NCBI GenBank assembly: GCA_020636095.1
Contig: JACJYN010000007.1
Coordinates: forward strand, 186,001 to 250,000
Length of the DNA stretch: 64,000 bases
Source: Lewinellaceae bacterium
GTDB lineage: Bacteria; Bacteroidota; Bacteroidia; Chitinophagales; Saprospiraceae
Reading direction: 5' to 3'
The notes beneath the pieces were generated by a model, which had not been told where the DNA came from, searched no databases, and saw nothing but the letters and a program-made list of their open reading frames with translations. Below are positions 17,330 to 27,673 of the stretch, piece by piece. Within the stretch, counting starts at the first letter, position 1. Each line of letters starts with the position of its first letter. Both the position numbers and the translations under genes were made by a program.

Positions 17330-20300
17330 CTACCTCCCTCCCCCCACCATCCGCCGCACCACATCCCTTAACGCCTGCTGAAACGCCCCATCCTGCGAAT
17401 ACAGCTTATACAGCTCCAGCTCCGTGCGCCGCTGTTTGCGGATGGCGTCGTCCACCATTTTCATCAGGGCCAGCTCGCGGTTTTGGGTGTCGGGGTTGTC
17501 GACAAACTGGCGCTGGAAGTTGGGGTGCTCGCGGACGTATTTGGCGATGGTCACGAACTTCACCCGCTGCTCTTCCGGCGTGGCGTCCCAGCCGTGGAAC
17601 CAGCGCTCGTTGAAGCTCTGTATGATCAGGTCCAGCGGGTCCTGCTCTTCTTCGGCGGCGTAGGCGCCGCGGGGATTGGGGTTTTGCGGGTCCACCTCGG
17701 TTTCCGACCTCGTCCAGCACGATGGCGTGGCTCAGCCGGGTGCGCTCCATACCGTAGGTGGACAGGTCCACCGAGTTGAGCATACCGTCGAGGGTATCCT
17801 GGTGGGGGTCAGTGATAACGAGCGAGGGATGAGGAACTTCAGGAACCAGAACAGCTTCTCCCACCTTACGACCTGAATGCGCATGATGGCGCCATCTGGT
17901 GCATGATCTTCACAAACTGCTTGGCTTTGATCTTGAAGTCCGCCTTTTCGTTGTCCTCCATACCAGCCCGGTATTGAAACGATCGGCAGGGATACCAAGA
18001 ATGGGGCTGAGCTGCTGGGCATCCACGCCGGTAAAGTATTTCTCTACAAACTCTTCCACTTCCGCCCATTCGTATACGCCCACCATGTCCAGGTTGTCTT
18101 TGAGCTCATGCAGCACATTGACGTCGGTCGCCTGGCTGAGGGAGGTGGCGGTGTAGAAGGGGTCGAAGGCGGCTTTGATGTCATCGGTGGTGTTGAAGAA
18201 ATCCAGGATGAAAAGGTCTTCCGTCTTTTTGGCGAGCTTGGGAGCGGAACGGTTCAGCCGCGACAACGCCTGCACTGCCTGCACGCCCTGCGCAGGCGCT
18301 TGTCGATGTACATGGCGCAGAGCTTGGGCTGGTCGAAACCCGTGAGGTATTTGTTTACCACCACCAGAATGCGGTATTCGTCCATATCGAAATAGCGGGC
18401 AAGCTTGTCGCTGATGTACTCGGGGTCGGTAGGTTTTGCCGTGTCGAGATTACCGGGCAGGTGGTTGATGTTTTCTTCGGTGTATTTGTGTACCATCCAC
18501 GGTTTTCTCTCCAGAAAAGGCGGCGAGGTACGGAAGGGGCGCGCCCGATCTTCCAGTATCCGGCGGATTACCAGGAAATAGCGGATTAGATTCGATGCTC
18601 TGGGTGACGACCATGCCTTTCGCCTTGCCTTTCAGCTTGTCGGTATTGGCGACATTGCGCATGAAGTACCATCATGATCTCCGCCTTGGTGGCGATGGTC
18701 TCCGGGTGGCGCTCTACGTAGGCGCGCAGCTTCTTCTGGGCTTTGGCGGTGTCGAAGATGGGGTTGTCCCTGTATGGACTTCTGGATCTCGTAGTAGCTC
18801 CGGTAGGTGGTGTAGTTAGTAGCACGTCCAGGATGAAGCCCTCCTCGATGGTTCTGCTTCATGGTGTAGGTGTGGAAGGGTTCAAAGCCCTCCCCGTCTT
18901 CCTTACGCTTGCCGAATTTTTCCAGGGTGATGGGCTTGGGCGTGGCGGTGAAGTACCAGGTAGGAGGCGTTACCCCGCATCTTACGAGATTGCATGCTCT
19001 GAAGAATCAGGTCCTGCGCATCCAGCTCTTCTTCATCGGGCTGGCTGCCCATGGCACGGTTCATGTTGTCATGGGCGGAGCCGCTCTGGGAGCTGTGGTA
19101 TCGTCGATGACTACGGCGAAGCGCTTGTCGCTCAGGTCGGCGATGCCGTCCACGATGAAGGGAACTTTTGTATAGTGGAAATGATGATCTTCTTGCCGCT
19201 CTCCAGAGCTGCTTTCAGTTCCGCCGAGCTGTATAGGTGGGGCGACTATGTTCTTCACCTGCGAGAACTGACGGATGTTCTCCCGGATCTGCTTGTCGAG
19301 CAGCCGGCGGTCGGTAACCACCACCACGGAGTCGAAGAGGGGTGGTCGATGCCTTTGCTGCCCGGCAGCTTCTCCTGTTCCGGATACACCTCGATGAGTT
19401 GATAGGCTGCCCAGGTGATGGAGTTGGACTTACCGGAGCCGGCGGAGTGCTGAATGAGGTAGGTTTGCCCCACGCCGTTCTCAGCGGCGTGCTTTTGGAA
19501 TATCCTGCGCACTACGTCCAGCTGGTGATAGCGTGGGAAATAGAGGGTGCGTTTGCCCAGCGGGTCCGTCGGCTTTCCATCGAAGCGGACGAAATGCTGC
19601 AGGATGTTGCTGAGGCTTTTCGGAGTGAGCACTTCTTCCCAAAGGTAAGCCGTGCGGTGTCCGTGCTCATTTATCGGATTGCCGGCGCCGTTGTGTTCGT
19701 TTCCCTTGTTGAACGGCAAAAGAAGGAGCTCTTGCCCGATAGGCGGGTCGTCATATAGACCTCGTTGGGGTCGACGGCGAAGTGCACCACACAGTACCGA
19801 ACTGCAACAGGGGCTGGGTTTGATCGCGGTCCTGCTTGTATTGCCTGATGCCCTGCAGGCGCGCCGTCTGCCCTGTCCAGGGGTTTTTCAGCTCCAGGGT
19901 GGCGACGGGCAGGCCGTTGATGAACAGCACCATGTCGATCGCTTCGTGCGTGTTGCTCAGGGAGTAGCGCACCTGGCGGGTAACGCTGAACTCATTGGCG
20001 GCGAATCGCTCGTGCACTTCCCGGCTGCTGGGAGGCCAGCGGCAGGGCGTAGAGCAGCGTAAAGTGGGCGTCGTCCAACTCCAGTCCGCCGCGCAGCATG
20101 CGCAGAACGCCGTACTTTTTGATCAGCCGGTCCAGCAGCCGCAGGATGCGCAATTTCCACTGCGGCTGCCCTCGCAGCTTTTCCAGCTCTTCGGGCTGGG
20201 TAGTTTCCAGAAAGTGCCAGAAGCGCCGCTCGTCGATAGCGTATTCGGCATTGTAATCCTCGGCATCGCCCAGCCAGTATTTTCCACTACTGCGGTAGGG

Positions 20301-20424
20301 GAGGGCGGTATCGGCAAAACCGGCGGACACGCCCTGCTCCTTCAGCTCTTCGCGGCAGGCGCCGGCGAGGCCTCTCGATCGATGGCGGCTTCCAGGGCTT
20401 GTTCGTTGGTTTTGCTTTTACCAT
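17330..20424 (-). pseudogene. hsdR: Type I restriction enzyme R subunit, multiply frameshifted
   Basis: Pieces in all three minus frames assemble, in order, into an HsdR protein, the ATP-driven translocase and nuclease of a type I system. The N-terminal nuclease core is EAIDMVLFINGLPVATLELKN (Asp and E-x-K). SF2 motor motifs follow: QHSAGSGKS (Walker A), SVVVVTDRRLLDKQ, FAVVID before a damaged DEAH (reads closer to DDTH) and SSQSG. Then EYRILVVVNKYLTGFDQPKLCAMYIDKRL, a helical region and the end YSQDGAFQQALRDVVRRMVGGG. Frame changes occur about every 200-400 bases (near 20370, 20010, 19735, 19300, 19070, 18560, 18280, 17930, 17720). The first two are fixed by adding one base to an A or C run. 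It starts 5 bases after the rhuM-fic stop. Confidence 0.88.
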
Positions 20425-20429
20425 GGGTA

Positions 20430-21399
20430 TTAGTTTTTATCGTTGATCAAATTCACCACCAGCTTGATCATGATGTCCTTCTCTTCCGGGCGGCTCTCGG
20501 CGATCATGATGGTGATACCACCAAGGCGTTGTCTCCGATACGCTTGCTGCCGTCAATGCGGAACAATGCGCCGTTTATATCCATGAAATAAACGAAGAGC
20601 CCCGCCGCTATGCGCTTGTTGCCATCGGTGAAGGAATGGTTCTTCACGATGAAGTACAACAGGTGGGCGTAGCCTTTTTTCGATGCTGGGGTAGAGTTCT
20701 TTACCATCGAAAGTCTGGTAGATGTTGGTACCAGCGAACTGCGGAAGGAGTCGTCTTTTTCGTGGTGAACAGCTTACCGGCGCCCGCAGTTCGCGCCACT
20801 CCTCGATCAGCCGGATCGCTTCTTCGTATTCCAGCTTTTGCACTTCTCTCTCCGCCTTCGCTTCGATGGTGAGCTGCTGGTGGTCATACTTATCGAGGGT
20901 TTCCAAAGCGTAGGCGTAGTCTTGCAGCACCTTGAGGATGCCTCTGGATTCGGTAGCCGACAGGTACTTGGTGGAAGCCGTAGCTGCGGCGATATCCAGG
21001 GTGCGGACCAGTTCCTGTATTTTTCCTGATAAGGTTTACCAGCTGCGTTTCGCCTGGCGTTTTCGAGCAGGTGGTTGCGCAGGATGCGGGTCGCCCAGAT
21101 GCGGAAGTTGGTTCCCCGACGCGATTTGACGCGGTAGCCCACGGAGATGATGACGTCGAGGTTGTAGTGTTTTACGTTATAGGTTTTGCCATCGGCGGCA
21201 GTTGTCCGGAATTTCCGGACAACTGATTTTTCTGTCAGTTCCCTTCCCGGAAAACGTTGTTGATGTGCTCGGAAATGGTTTTCTTACTTTTTCGAAAAGC
21301 ACCTCCATTTGGGTATGGGACAACCAAACCGTCTCATCCCGCAGGTTTACCTCGATGGCGACTGCCCTCCTCTGTGGTATAACGTATCACTTCTTCCAT
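20430..21399 (-). pseudogene. RhuM-family protein with C-terminal Fic/DOC domain, frameshifted
   Basis: Begins MEEVIRYTTEEG at ATG 21399 and ends ...EKDIMIKLVVNLINDKN. The N-terminal half is RhuM-like (KSKKTISEHINNVFREGELTEKSVVRKFRTTAADGKTYNVKHYNLDVIISVGYRVKSRRGTNFRIWATRILRNHLLE). The C-terminal half carries the Fic/DOC signature HSFTDGNKRIAAGLFVYF, a domain class that transfers AMP or phosphate groups to target proteins. At least four frameshifts (about 21330, 21220, 21030, 20690). RhuM-Fic proteins are commonly found inside type I restriction loci, as here between hsdS and hsdR; their role there is not established. Confidence 0.8.
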
Positions 21400-21440
21400 C
21401 ATTCATACTTTTATTTATCCGGCTTGGCGGCATTTGAATG

Positions 21441-21467
21441 AATTCGCGACGCACTGCGTCGCGAATT
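21441..21467. repeat. Perfect 13-bp stem hairpin
   Basis: AATTCGCGACGCA and TGCGTCGCGAATT separated by one base form a near-perfect palindrome in the 430-bp gap between hsdS and rhuM-fic. A second, imperfect inverted repeat (TGACAACTT...AAGTTGTCA) follows at about 21526-21590. No gene is seen in 21400-21830. Confidence 0.6.
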
Positions 21468-21830
21468 GGAAATGTAGTAAGTACTCAGGTTGTTTTTCAT
21501 CGCTTTTGCTGTGTTTTACGTGAACTGACAACTTCCTTCTGTCTGCTCACTTCTCCTTTTGGCGAAGGCAGACAACTCCAAGTTGTCAGCTGACACCTCA
21601 CACCTTGACCTGTCACGGCGGCTATTTTGAGTGCTTCTTTAGTTTTGTTCCCAATTTGTGAACGCAGAGCGGTCACTTTTCTCTTCCGTCATCTTCTTGG
21701 CCAAAGATGTTAAGAAGCCTCCCCATCTCCGTCTAATAGAAGTTTTTCATCTCCCCTCGTCTCCCCTCACCCTGTCACCCCCTGTCTCTTTGCTCACATA
21801 GTACTTTGAAAAACCTTTAAATTCCTTTTT

Positions 21831-23328
21831 TTAGGTCACGGCGGCGTCAATGAGGGTGCATTTTATCGTTCTTAAACAGGTGGATGCAAAAGTTGGTTTC
21901 TTTTTCGATTTGGTAAAGAAAACACTATACTCTATTGCCTTTTTATGTTTGGATGAGATATCCATCGATGTGTTCTGGTAAAGCAAATTTTTTTTCAATT
22001 TGTAACGGTCATTGGAGGCACCAAAATGTTCGGTTCTTTTTTTATACATTTTGACAAGTTCTTGCACCAATGCCCCGGTACTCCCCGATACCAGCAGATT
22101 CTGCATCGGCAATATTCAAATACATCGTAAGCATTTAAATAATGTAATAAGCCCGATCAGGCGCTCCTTATGGGCGGGCTTTAATTTCAATATATGCTAG
22201 GTGCTGATTTATCGTAGCTTCAATTTTGCATAAAGCAACCATTCCTCTTGTTTTCCTTCTCCTGTAAATTGCCATGACGATTGTTCCAGGTGATAAGATG
22301 GGCAAATGGCATTCCTTCACTGCTAAAGGTGTGATGAATTGGTTGGCGTTAATGATATTTACATCATTTACCTTTGAACTATTTAGCCAGGGAATATTAC
22401 CATTTTTCCAGTAAGGAGTATAACCCCGATTTGGGGTAGAACCATTACCAACTCTGGCAAAATATCCAATTTTGGTAATCTCCCAATGCCCCGGTACCTC
22501 CCCGATCCACTCCACCCCACTATCCTTCATCGGCACATCCGGATTCAGCCCCCTCGTGACTGCCCGGTGGATCAGCACCTGCCGCCGCTCCTGCAGCAGC
22601 CCGATCAGGCGCTCCTTTTGGGCGATGGCTTTGTCGATCAGGGCGGTTTTGTGAGAGAGGAAGGTGGCGATGCGGGTTTGTTCGGGGAGGGGGGGGATGG
22701 GTAAAAAAGAATATGAAAGTTCAGGATAGCTAATGTTTTTTCCTTCTCCAATCCGATCCCGACTACACTTGCCTGAAGTTCTGAAATGAATGCTGCACTT
22801 TTGAATAAATTTTTGATTAATAATGGAAAATTCAAAGTTCCTGGTCTTGGCTGAAGTTAAGCATATAGGCAGGGCTAATTATTCCATCGTCCTGGAATCA
22901 GTAGGAGTAGAAATTGCTCCTAAGTGTGGCAGATATTCTGGGTTAGTAGATTCAAACTTGTCGTAGACTAATTGCAAAATCCCTATGTAGCGTGAATGAA
23001 TTTCAAAGTGATTGCCCTCAAATTCGCACATTGTCTGAAAGTCACCATTGCTCAGAATCCAACCCAGTAGTTCTGGGAACTGAACATTTCGAACTTGTGT
23101 GTTACGTTCCGGGAAAGTAATTCATGGCATCTGGTTTGATTCGTTTCTCCAAAATCTTTTTGAAAAGGCTCTTCATTTCTTACTGAAGAGTTAATTCTTT
23201 CATCTCTGTCCAATTCCTCAATCATATAGGTGAATTTCGGGAGACCTCTCTGCAACCACTCCACCCCAGAAGTCCTTATAAGCCGGGTAGCGCTCAAATT
23301 TTATACCTTCCGTATTGATTGCCTGCAT
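21831..23328 (-). pseudogene. hsdS: Type I restriction specificity subunit, frameshifted
   Basis: HsdS sets the DNA target of the complex through two target-recognition domains joined by conserved helices. Start MQAINTEGIKFERYPAYKD at 23328, with the diagnostic SGVEWLQRGLPK in another frame. The central conserved segment is intact: LIHRAVTRGLNPDVPMKDSGVEWIGEVPGHWEI at about 22480-22578. The second recognition domain follows (FARVGNGSTPNRG...). The frame ends ...CTLIDAAVT, like the usual LI(S/D)AAVTG ending. Breaks near 23280, 22840, 22640, 22165 and 22100. The recognised sequence cannot be read from this. Confidence 0.8.
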
Positions 23329-23497
23329 AGTATCCTGAAAGTGCTGTGGTTTGTGTTTTATTCATTGTCATTCTTCCAGGTATGCTTTTACGGCCTGTCG
23401 GTTCATTGTTGGTTTTTTAAAATAACTCGCGCGCCAGTGGGCATGCCTTCGCAAAAAGCTACGGCAGCCGAAGAAAACTGGCGCCCGAGAAAGGAAC

Positions 23498-25396
23498 TCA
23501 CATCTCCAGTATCTCCCGGATCAGCCCCTCGCTTTCCTCTTCCAGTTTGAGGATATCGCGGCTCACCTCCTCCAGGCTGCGCAGCGGCTGGTGGCGGTAG
23601 AAGTATTTGTTGAAGCTGATCTCGTAGCCGATCTTCGTGTTGTCCAGGTTGATCCAGGCTTCGGGCACGTGGGGATGCACCTCGCGCCGGAAGTAGGCGT
23701 GGATGTTGTCCTTCAGGGGAACGTTCTCGTAATCCCGCAAGCTGATTCGGTTTCGTACTCGATGTACTCGCCGGGTTTGGCGCCGGGGTAATAGCCGAAG
23801 TCGGGCAGCTCCGCCTCGGTGCAGCCCAGGTGGTTCAGGAGTTGGTTCAGCTTGTCGCCCTTCAGTTTATGAATACGGCGGACTACCTTTTCGGCGGTTT
23901 CATCGTACCAGCTTACCGCCTGTAGGATGGTTTTCTTTTCCGAAGCGGAGAGCCTGGCGCCCAGGCTTTTTAGTTCTCTGTCCACCTCGTCCGCCAGCCG
24001 GTTGAAGTCGTTGTGCTCATCTTGCCCGATGGCTTTCATCAGCTGGGTGGCGGTTTGCAGCAGTTCCCGGCGTTCTTTCCACTTCTTCAGGTCCATCAGG
24101 GTCTTCAGCTGTTTTTTGAGAGGTTGAGCTCCTGTTGGTCGCACCATTCCTCCACCTGTTTTTTAAGCCCCGGCCAGCTCGGTGTACACCTTTTCGCCAA
24201 AAGTATCCCACATCCAGAGTATGGGCTCGCGCAGGCGGCTGTCGAAGCGCAGCTCGGCGATGCGCTCGGGTATGAACTGCGCCTTCAGCCGGGAGGGGCG
24301 CTCGATGGTCACCTTGTAGTAGCCGAAGTCGGAATTGTCGAACACCTGGCTGGCAATGCCTTCTTCGCCTTCGCGTTCTGCCTCTGCCATATCGCGGTAG
24401 GCAGCCAGTATTTCGGTGATGTGCTCCGGGGCGAATTCGCAGTTCTTCTGCCCCAGGTTCTTGCGCAGTTTGCGATAGAGTTGGCTGGCGTCGATGAGCT
24501 GCACCATGCCGCGCCGGTGGGGCGCCTTGTGGTTGCTCAGCAGCCAGATGTAGGTGGTGATGCCGGTATTGTAAAGAGGTTGTTGGGCATCTGTATGATG
24601 GTATCGAGCAGGTCGTTCTCGATGAGGTAGCGGCGGATGTTGCTCTCGCCCCGCCGGCATCGCCGGTGAAGAGGCTGGAGCCGTTGTGTACCGAGGCAAT
24701 GCGCGAGCTTACCGGGCTGATACCAGTGGTTTCATCTTGTCCACCATCTCCATGAGGAAGAGCAGCTGGTACTGTCGGAGGAACGGGGCGTGGCGTCCAC
24801 TTCTTCCTCTTTGCCCCAGTAGTCTTTCAGTTTCACCTTGAAGCGCGGGTCGATCACCTCCTTCCCGTCCTTGATGTAGCGCAGCTCGCTCGACCAGGAT
24901 TTGCCGTAGGGCGGGTTGGACAGCATATAGTCGAAGTGCATGCCGGCAAATTCATCGGTGGCCAGAGTGGAGCCGTTGCGGATATTGCCCGGGTCATTGC
25001 CCTTGATCATCATATCTGACTTGCAGATGGCGTAGGTCTCGTCGTTGATCTCCTTGCCGTGTAAGCCTTGAAATTGGCCTCCAGGATTTGCTGATTGTTG
25101 GTGGCTGTATCGTGCAGCCGCTGCAGCGTCCACTTGCTGGTATTGTAAAACACATAACCCGAAGCTTCCCGCAGGCCGCTCTCGTCCAGCTCGGTAAATT
25201 GGGCCTCTTCCCGCTGGAAGCGCACTTCCTCCGTCACCTCGTCTTTGGTTTCCTCCAGGAGGGCGTCGAGCCGCCGCAGCACCACCATGGGCAGGATGAC
25301 GTCGCGGTACTTGCCGCGCACATACACATCGCGCAGACAGTCGTCCGCGATCGACCAGATGAAGGAGACGAGCTTGTTGTGGGAGGCGGTGTTCAT
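23498..25396 (-). pseudogene. hsdM: Type I restriction methyltransferase subunit, frameshifted and internally deleted
   Basis: Starts MNTASHNKLVSFIWSIADDCLRDVYVRGKYRDVILPMVVLRRLDALLE (HsdM N-terminal domain) and retains EINDETYAICKSDMMIKGND and the catalytic NPPYGKSW of an N6-adenine methyltransferase, then PEHITEILAAYRDM and the C-terminal helical region to IREILEM. Near 25050-25075 the frame jumps from QILEANFKAY straight to HGKEINDETYAIC. The roughly 150 residues normally between, including the SAM-binding DPACGTGG motif, are absent. Further frame changes near 24760, 24650, 24150 and 23735. As written it could not methylate DNA. First gene of the minus-strand hsd operon. Confidence 0.87.
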
Positions 25397-25604
25397 GCAC
25401 TTTTGTTTTGAGGTGTGTCTATTTGTAAGAGCCGTTTTGGTCGTCCGCTAAAGTAAGAGAAATCTTTTAATGTGATACGGGTATGGGTATAAAATGTTAC
25501 GGGGTTTGCCTTTTTACAATGTTGCCTGTCTCTAGATCTCCTTTCTCAGTCCCGGCGCCACAAAACCTAAATTTTTCCGGTGCGGCATCAGGTGGCAGTT
25601 AATG

Positions 25605-25672
25605 CGAATCCTAGTGCGCCGGGAACGGCAAATATTGTTCTGTACTTCGTTGCTTTTAAGTCGCGTGGCCAG
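25605..25672 (-). mobile_element. Partial family C palindromic element
   Basis: The minus strand contains a segment nearly identical to the right half of the element at 46520-46681 (GCAACGAAGT.CAGAACAATATTTGCCGTTC). The outer inverted ends are missing. It is joined directly to an AAA ATPase scrap. Confidence 0.5.
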
Positions 25673-25745
25673 CCACGGCAGCTCGTCCAAAAATATAACT
25701 TTCTTCCGCTCTTCCCGTGTGCGTTCCAGGTAGTCGATCAGATGT
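25655..25745 (-). pseudogene. AAA ATPase scrap
   Basis: The minus strand reads LIDYLERTREERKKVIFLDELPWLAT, matching the Walker B region of DUF234/AAA_14-type ATPases; the intact relative at 59553 has KKVIFFDELPW. Nothing of the rest of the gene remains: one side runs into a family C element and the other into a family D element. Confidence 0.6.
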
Positions 25746-25746
25746 T

Positions 25747-25910
25747 AGAGCATGTTTGGAGGCCGGGTTTGGAGATAAAAAGTGTCAATTTTTTGTTGAG
25801 ATAAGGCATCTTTTTGCAGCTCATACTGGTGGTACGGGCAAAAAAAGTAACGCAATATCAGCAAAAAAGGGGCATTTTTTAGCCCAAAGATTGGCCTCCA
25901 AACATGCTCT
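25747..25910. mobile_element. Miniature palindromic element, family D
   Basis: 164 bp with perfect 18-bp terminal inverted repeats AGAGCATGTTTGGAGGCC / GGCCTCCAAACATGCTCT and an AT-rich non-coding interior. No convincing target duplication. Between its end and 26225 no gene is seen; 26080-26110 is GC-rich filler. Confidence 0.7.
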
Positions 25911-26225
25911 TAAAAAGCCTGGATCCAATTACTGGGTATTTTCTTATCGTAGAAAGGGTTCTTTCGTTGTAAGGTACTATACTCGGGCGGCTTCAGCCCG
26001 CGACGGCAGGGCCTCACTGCGCCTTCCCCCTTCTTTCAGCCGCCGAAGCTTCAGCGTAGGAGGCCGCCTTCCGCCTTTTGTCGGACACTGGAACGGGTAG
26101 CCTGTGGGCAATCATGGGGGGGGGCGCCCCAGGTGTTTATGTAGACATGAAAAAACAAATTAAACCTTTGCGAATGGGAACAGTCAAATACGAAATTTGA
26201 AAACATACGCTTAAAAACGGCATAG

Positions 26226-27407
26226 ATGAAAAATGTAAAACTTAGTTTAATTTATACTCTTTTGATTTTATTCCTACTCGCCTCCTGCAATAAAGATGAA
26301 GCAATTCAAGTAAGCCCACCTGAAAATGAATTGAATCTTCCCGAAACTTTGTATGATTATGCTACAATTACTCTTCCCGGCCATCTTACGAATAATGTGC
26401 TTTTAGGGCCGGGTCAAAATGCCGCTTCAGACAATGATAATACACCAGCTGCAAATCCAACCACAAATGAAGGCGCTACACTTGGAAGAGTACTTTTTTA
26501 TGATAAAAAACTGAGTGCAAATGGCGCCATTTCTTGTGCTTCCTGTCACAATCAAGAAAGAGGGTTTTCGGATAATGCAACCCTCAGTTCGGGATTTGAA
26601 GGAGGATTAACAAGAAGGCATTCAATGTCCTTAATTAATGCCCGATGGTATGGCAGAGGCCGGTTCTTCTGGGATGAAAGAGCCGCAACCTTAGAAAGCC
26701 AGGTATTAATGCCTTTTCAAGACCCTGTGGAAATGGGAATGACATTGGATGAAGTAATAAGTACGGTTCAGGCACAATCCTATTACCCTCCACTTTTTGA
26801 GGATGCGTTTGGGACATCGGAAATTAACTCAGGCCGTATTGCACAGGCATTGGCTCAGTTCGTAAGAAGCATCGTTAGCGTTAATAGCAAATATGATGAA
26901 GGGAGGCAACAGGTAAATATTCCAACAAACGACTTTCCGAATTTTACTGAAAGTGAAAATAATGGTAAACGACTATTTTTCCTGCCAGTTAACCTGGGAG
27001 GAGGAGGTTGCATAGGATGTCATTCTACGGAAGCATTTATTAATCCAGACAATGGGACAACCAATAACGGATTGGACGCATCATCGACAGATGATTTAGG
27101 TGTTTTTGAAGCGATTAACAATCCAGCATTTTTAGGAACATTTAAAGTTCCTTCATTAAAGAGCATAGCGCTTACTGCACCCTATATGCATGACGGAAGA
27201 TTCAACACTTTGGAAGAGGTAATTGAGCACTACAACAGTGGCATTCAAAATCATCCAAACTTAGGAGATGCTTTGAAAGGGGGTAATGGGCAGCCAGTCC
27301 AATTGAATTTGACAGAACAGGAAAAAACGGACTTGGTTAATTTTCTAAAGACATTGACAGATGAAAATATAAGTAATGATGTGAAATTTAGCGACCCTTT
27401 TAAATAA
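26226..27407 (+). CDS. MauG/cytochrome c peroxidase-family lipoprotein
   Basis: 393 residues, exported as a lipoprotein (lipobox LLASC, Cys at about residue 21). Two c-type haem sites, CASCH and CIGCH, plus GRVLFYDKKLSANGAISC, RRFFWDERA-like GRGRFFWDERAATLESQ, PSLKSIALTAPYMHDGRFNTLEEVIEHYNSG and a Met-containing distal region place it in the di-haem cytochrome c peroxidase/MauG family. It works in the periplasm, reducing H2O2 or oxidising a partner protein. It is markedly AT-richer than its neighbours and lies between palindromic elements, suggesting acquisition. Single-gene unit. Confidence 0.9.
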   Translation: MKNVKLSLIYTLLILFLLASCNKDEAIQVSPPENELNLPETLYDYATITLPGHLTNNVLLGPGQNAASDNDNTPAANPTTNEGATLGRVLFYDKKLSANGAISCASCHNQERGFSDNATLSSGFEGGLTRRHSMSLINARWYGRGRFFWDERAATLESQVLMPFQDPVEMGMTLDEVISTVQAQSYYPPLFEDAFGTSEINSGRIAQALAQFVRSIVSVNSKYDEGRQQVNIPTNDFPNFTESENNGKRLFFLPVNLGGGGCIGCHSTEAFINPDNGTTNNGLDASSTDDLGVFEAINNPAFLGTFKVPSLKSIALTAPYMHDGRFNTLEEVIEHYNSGIQNHPNLGDALKGGNGQPVQLNLTEQEKTDLVNFLKTLTDENISNDVKFSDPFK

Positions 27408-27435
27408 GAGGGCTTAAACATGGAAAACTGTATAG

Positions 27436-27610
27436 TTAACCTAACGTTAGGTTTGAGCATAAAGTGTCGGATTCCAGCTTACTATCCGGACTTTTGCCCG
27501 AAATTGTGTACGGTGTACGAGGCTGGACAGGAACCTGAAAGGGTACGATGTACGATTGGGCTGGCGTCGTACACCGTACACCATCTACATCGTACACTTC
27601 CCGGCCAGGG
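27436..27610. repeat. Nested inverted repeats between convergent genes
   Basis: A 14-bp palindrome ACCTAACGTTAGGT at about 27438 is followed by a perfect 15-bp inverted pair GTGTACGGTGTACGA (27506-27520) / TCGTACACCGTACAC (27567-27581), and an inner-outer pair GTACGATGTA (27543-27552) / TACATCGTAC (27586-27595). The gap separates the peroxidase and recQ and contains no gene. Confidence 0.6.
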
Positions 27611-27673
27611 AACCAGCTATCAGGATAAAAGCCAACCACCAGGGTTCAAACCTCACGTTATTTTACAGGGTAC

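Noticed and set aside
17330..20424. Programmed frameshifting in hsdR
   Set aside because: Too many breaks, no slippery heptamers at them, and the same pattern occurs in all four genes of the locus.
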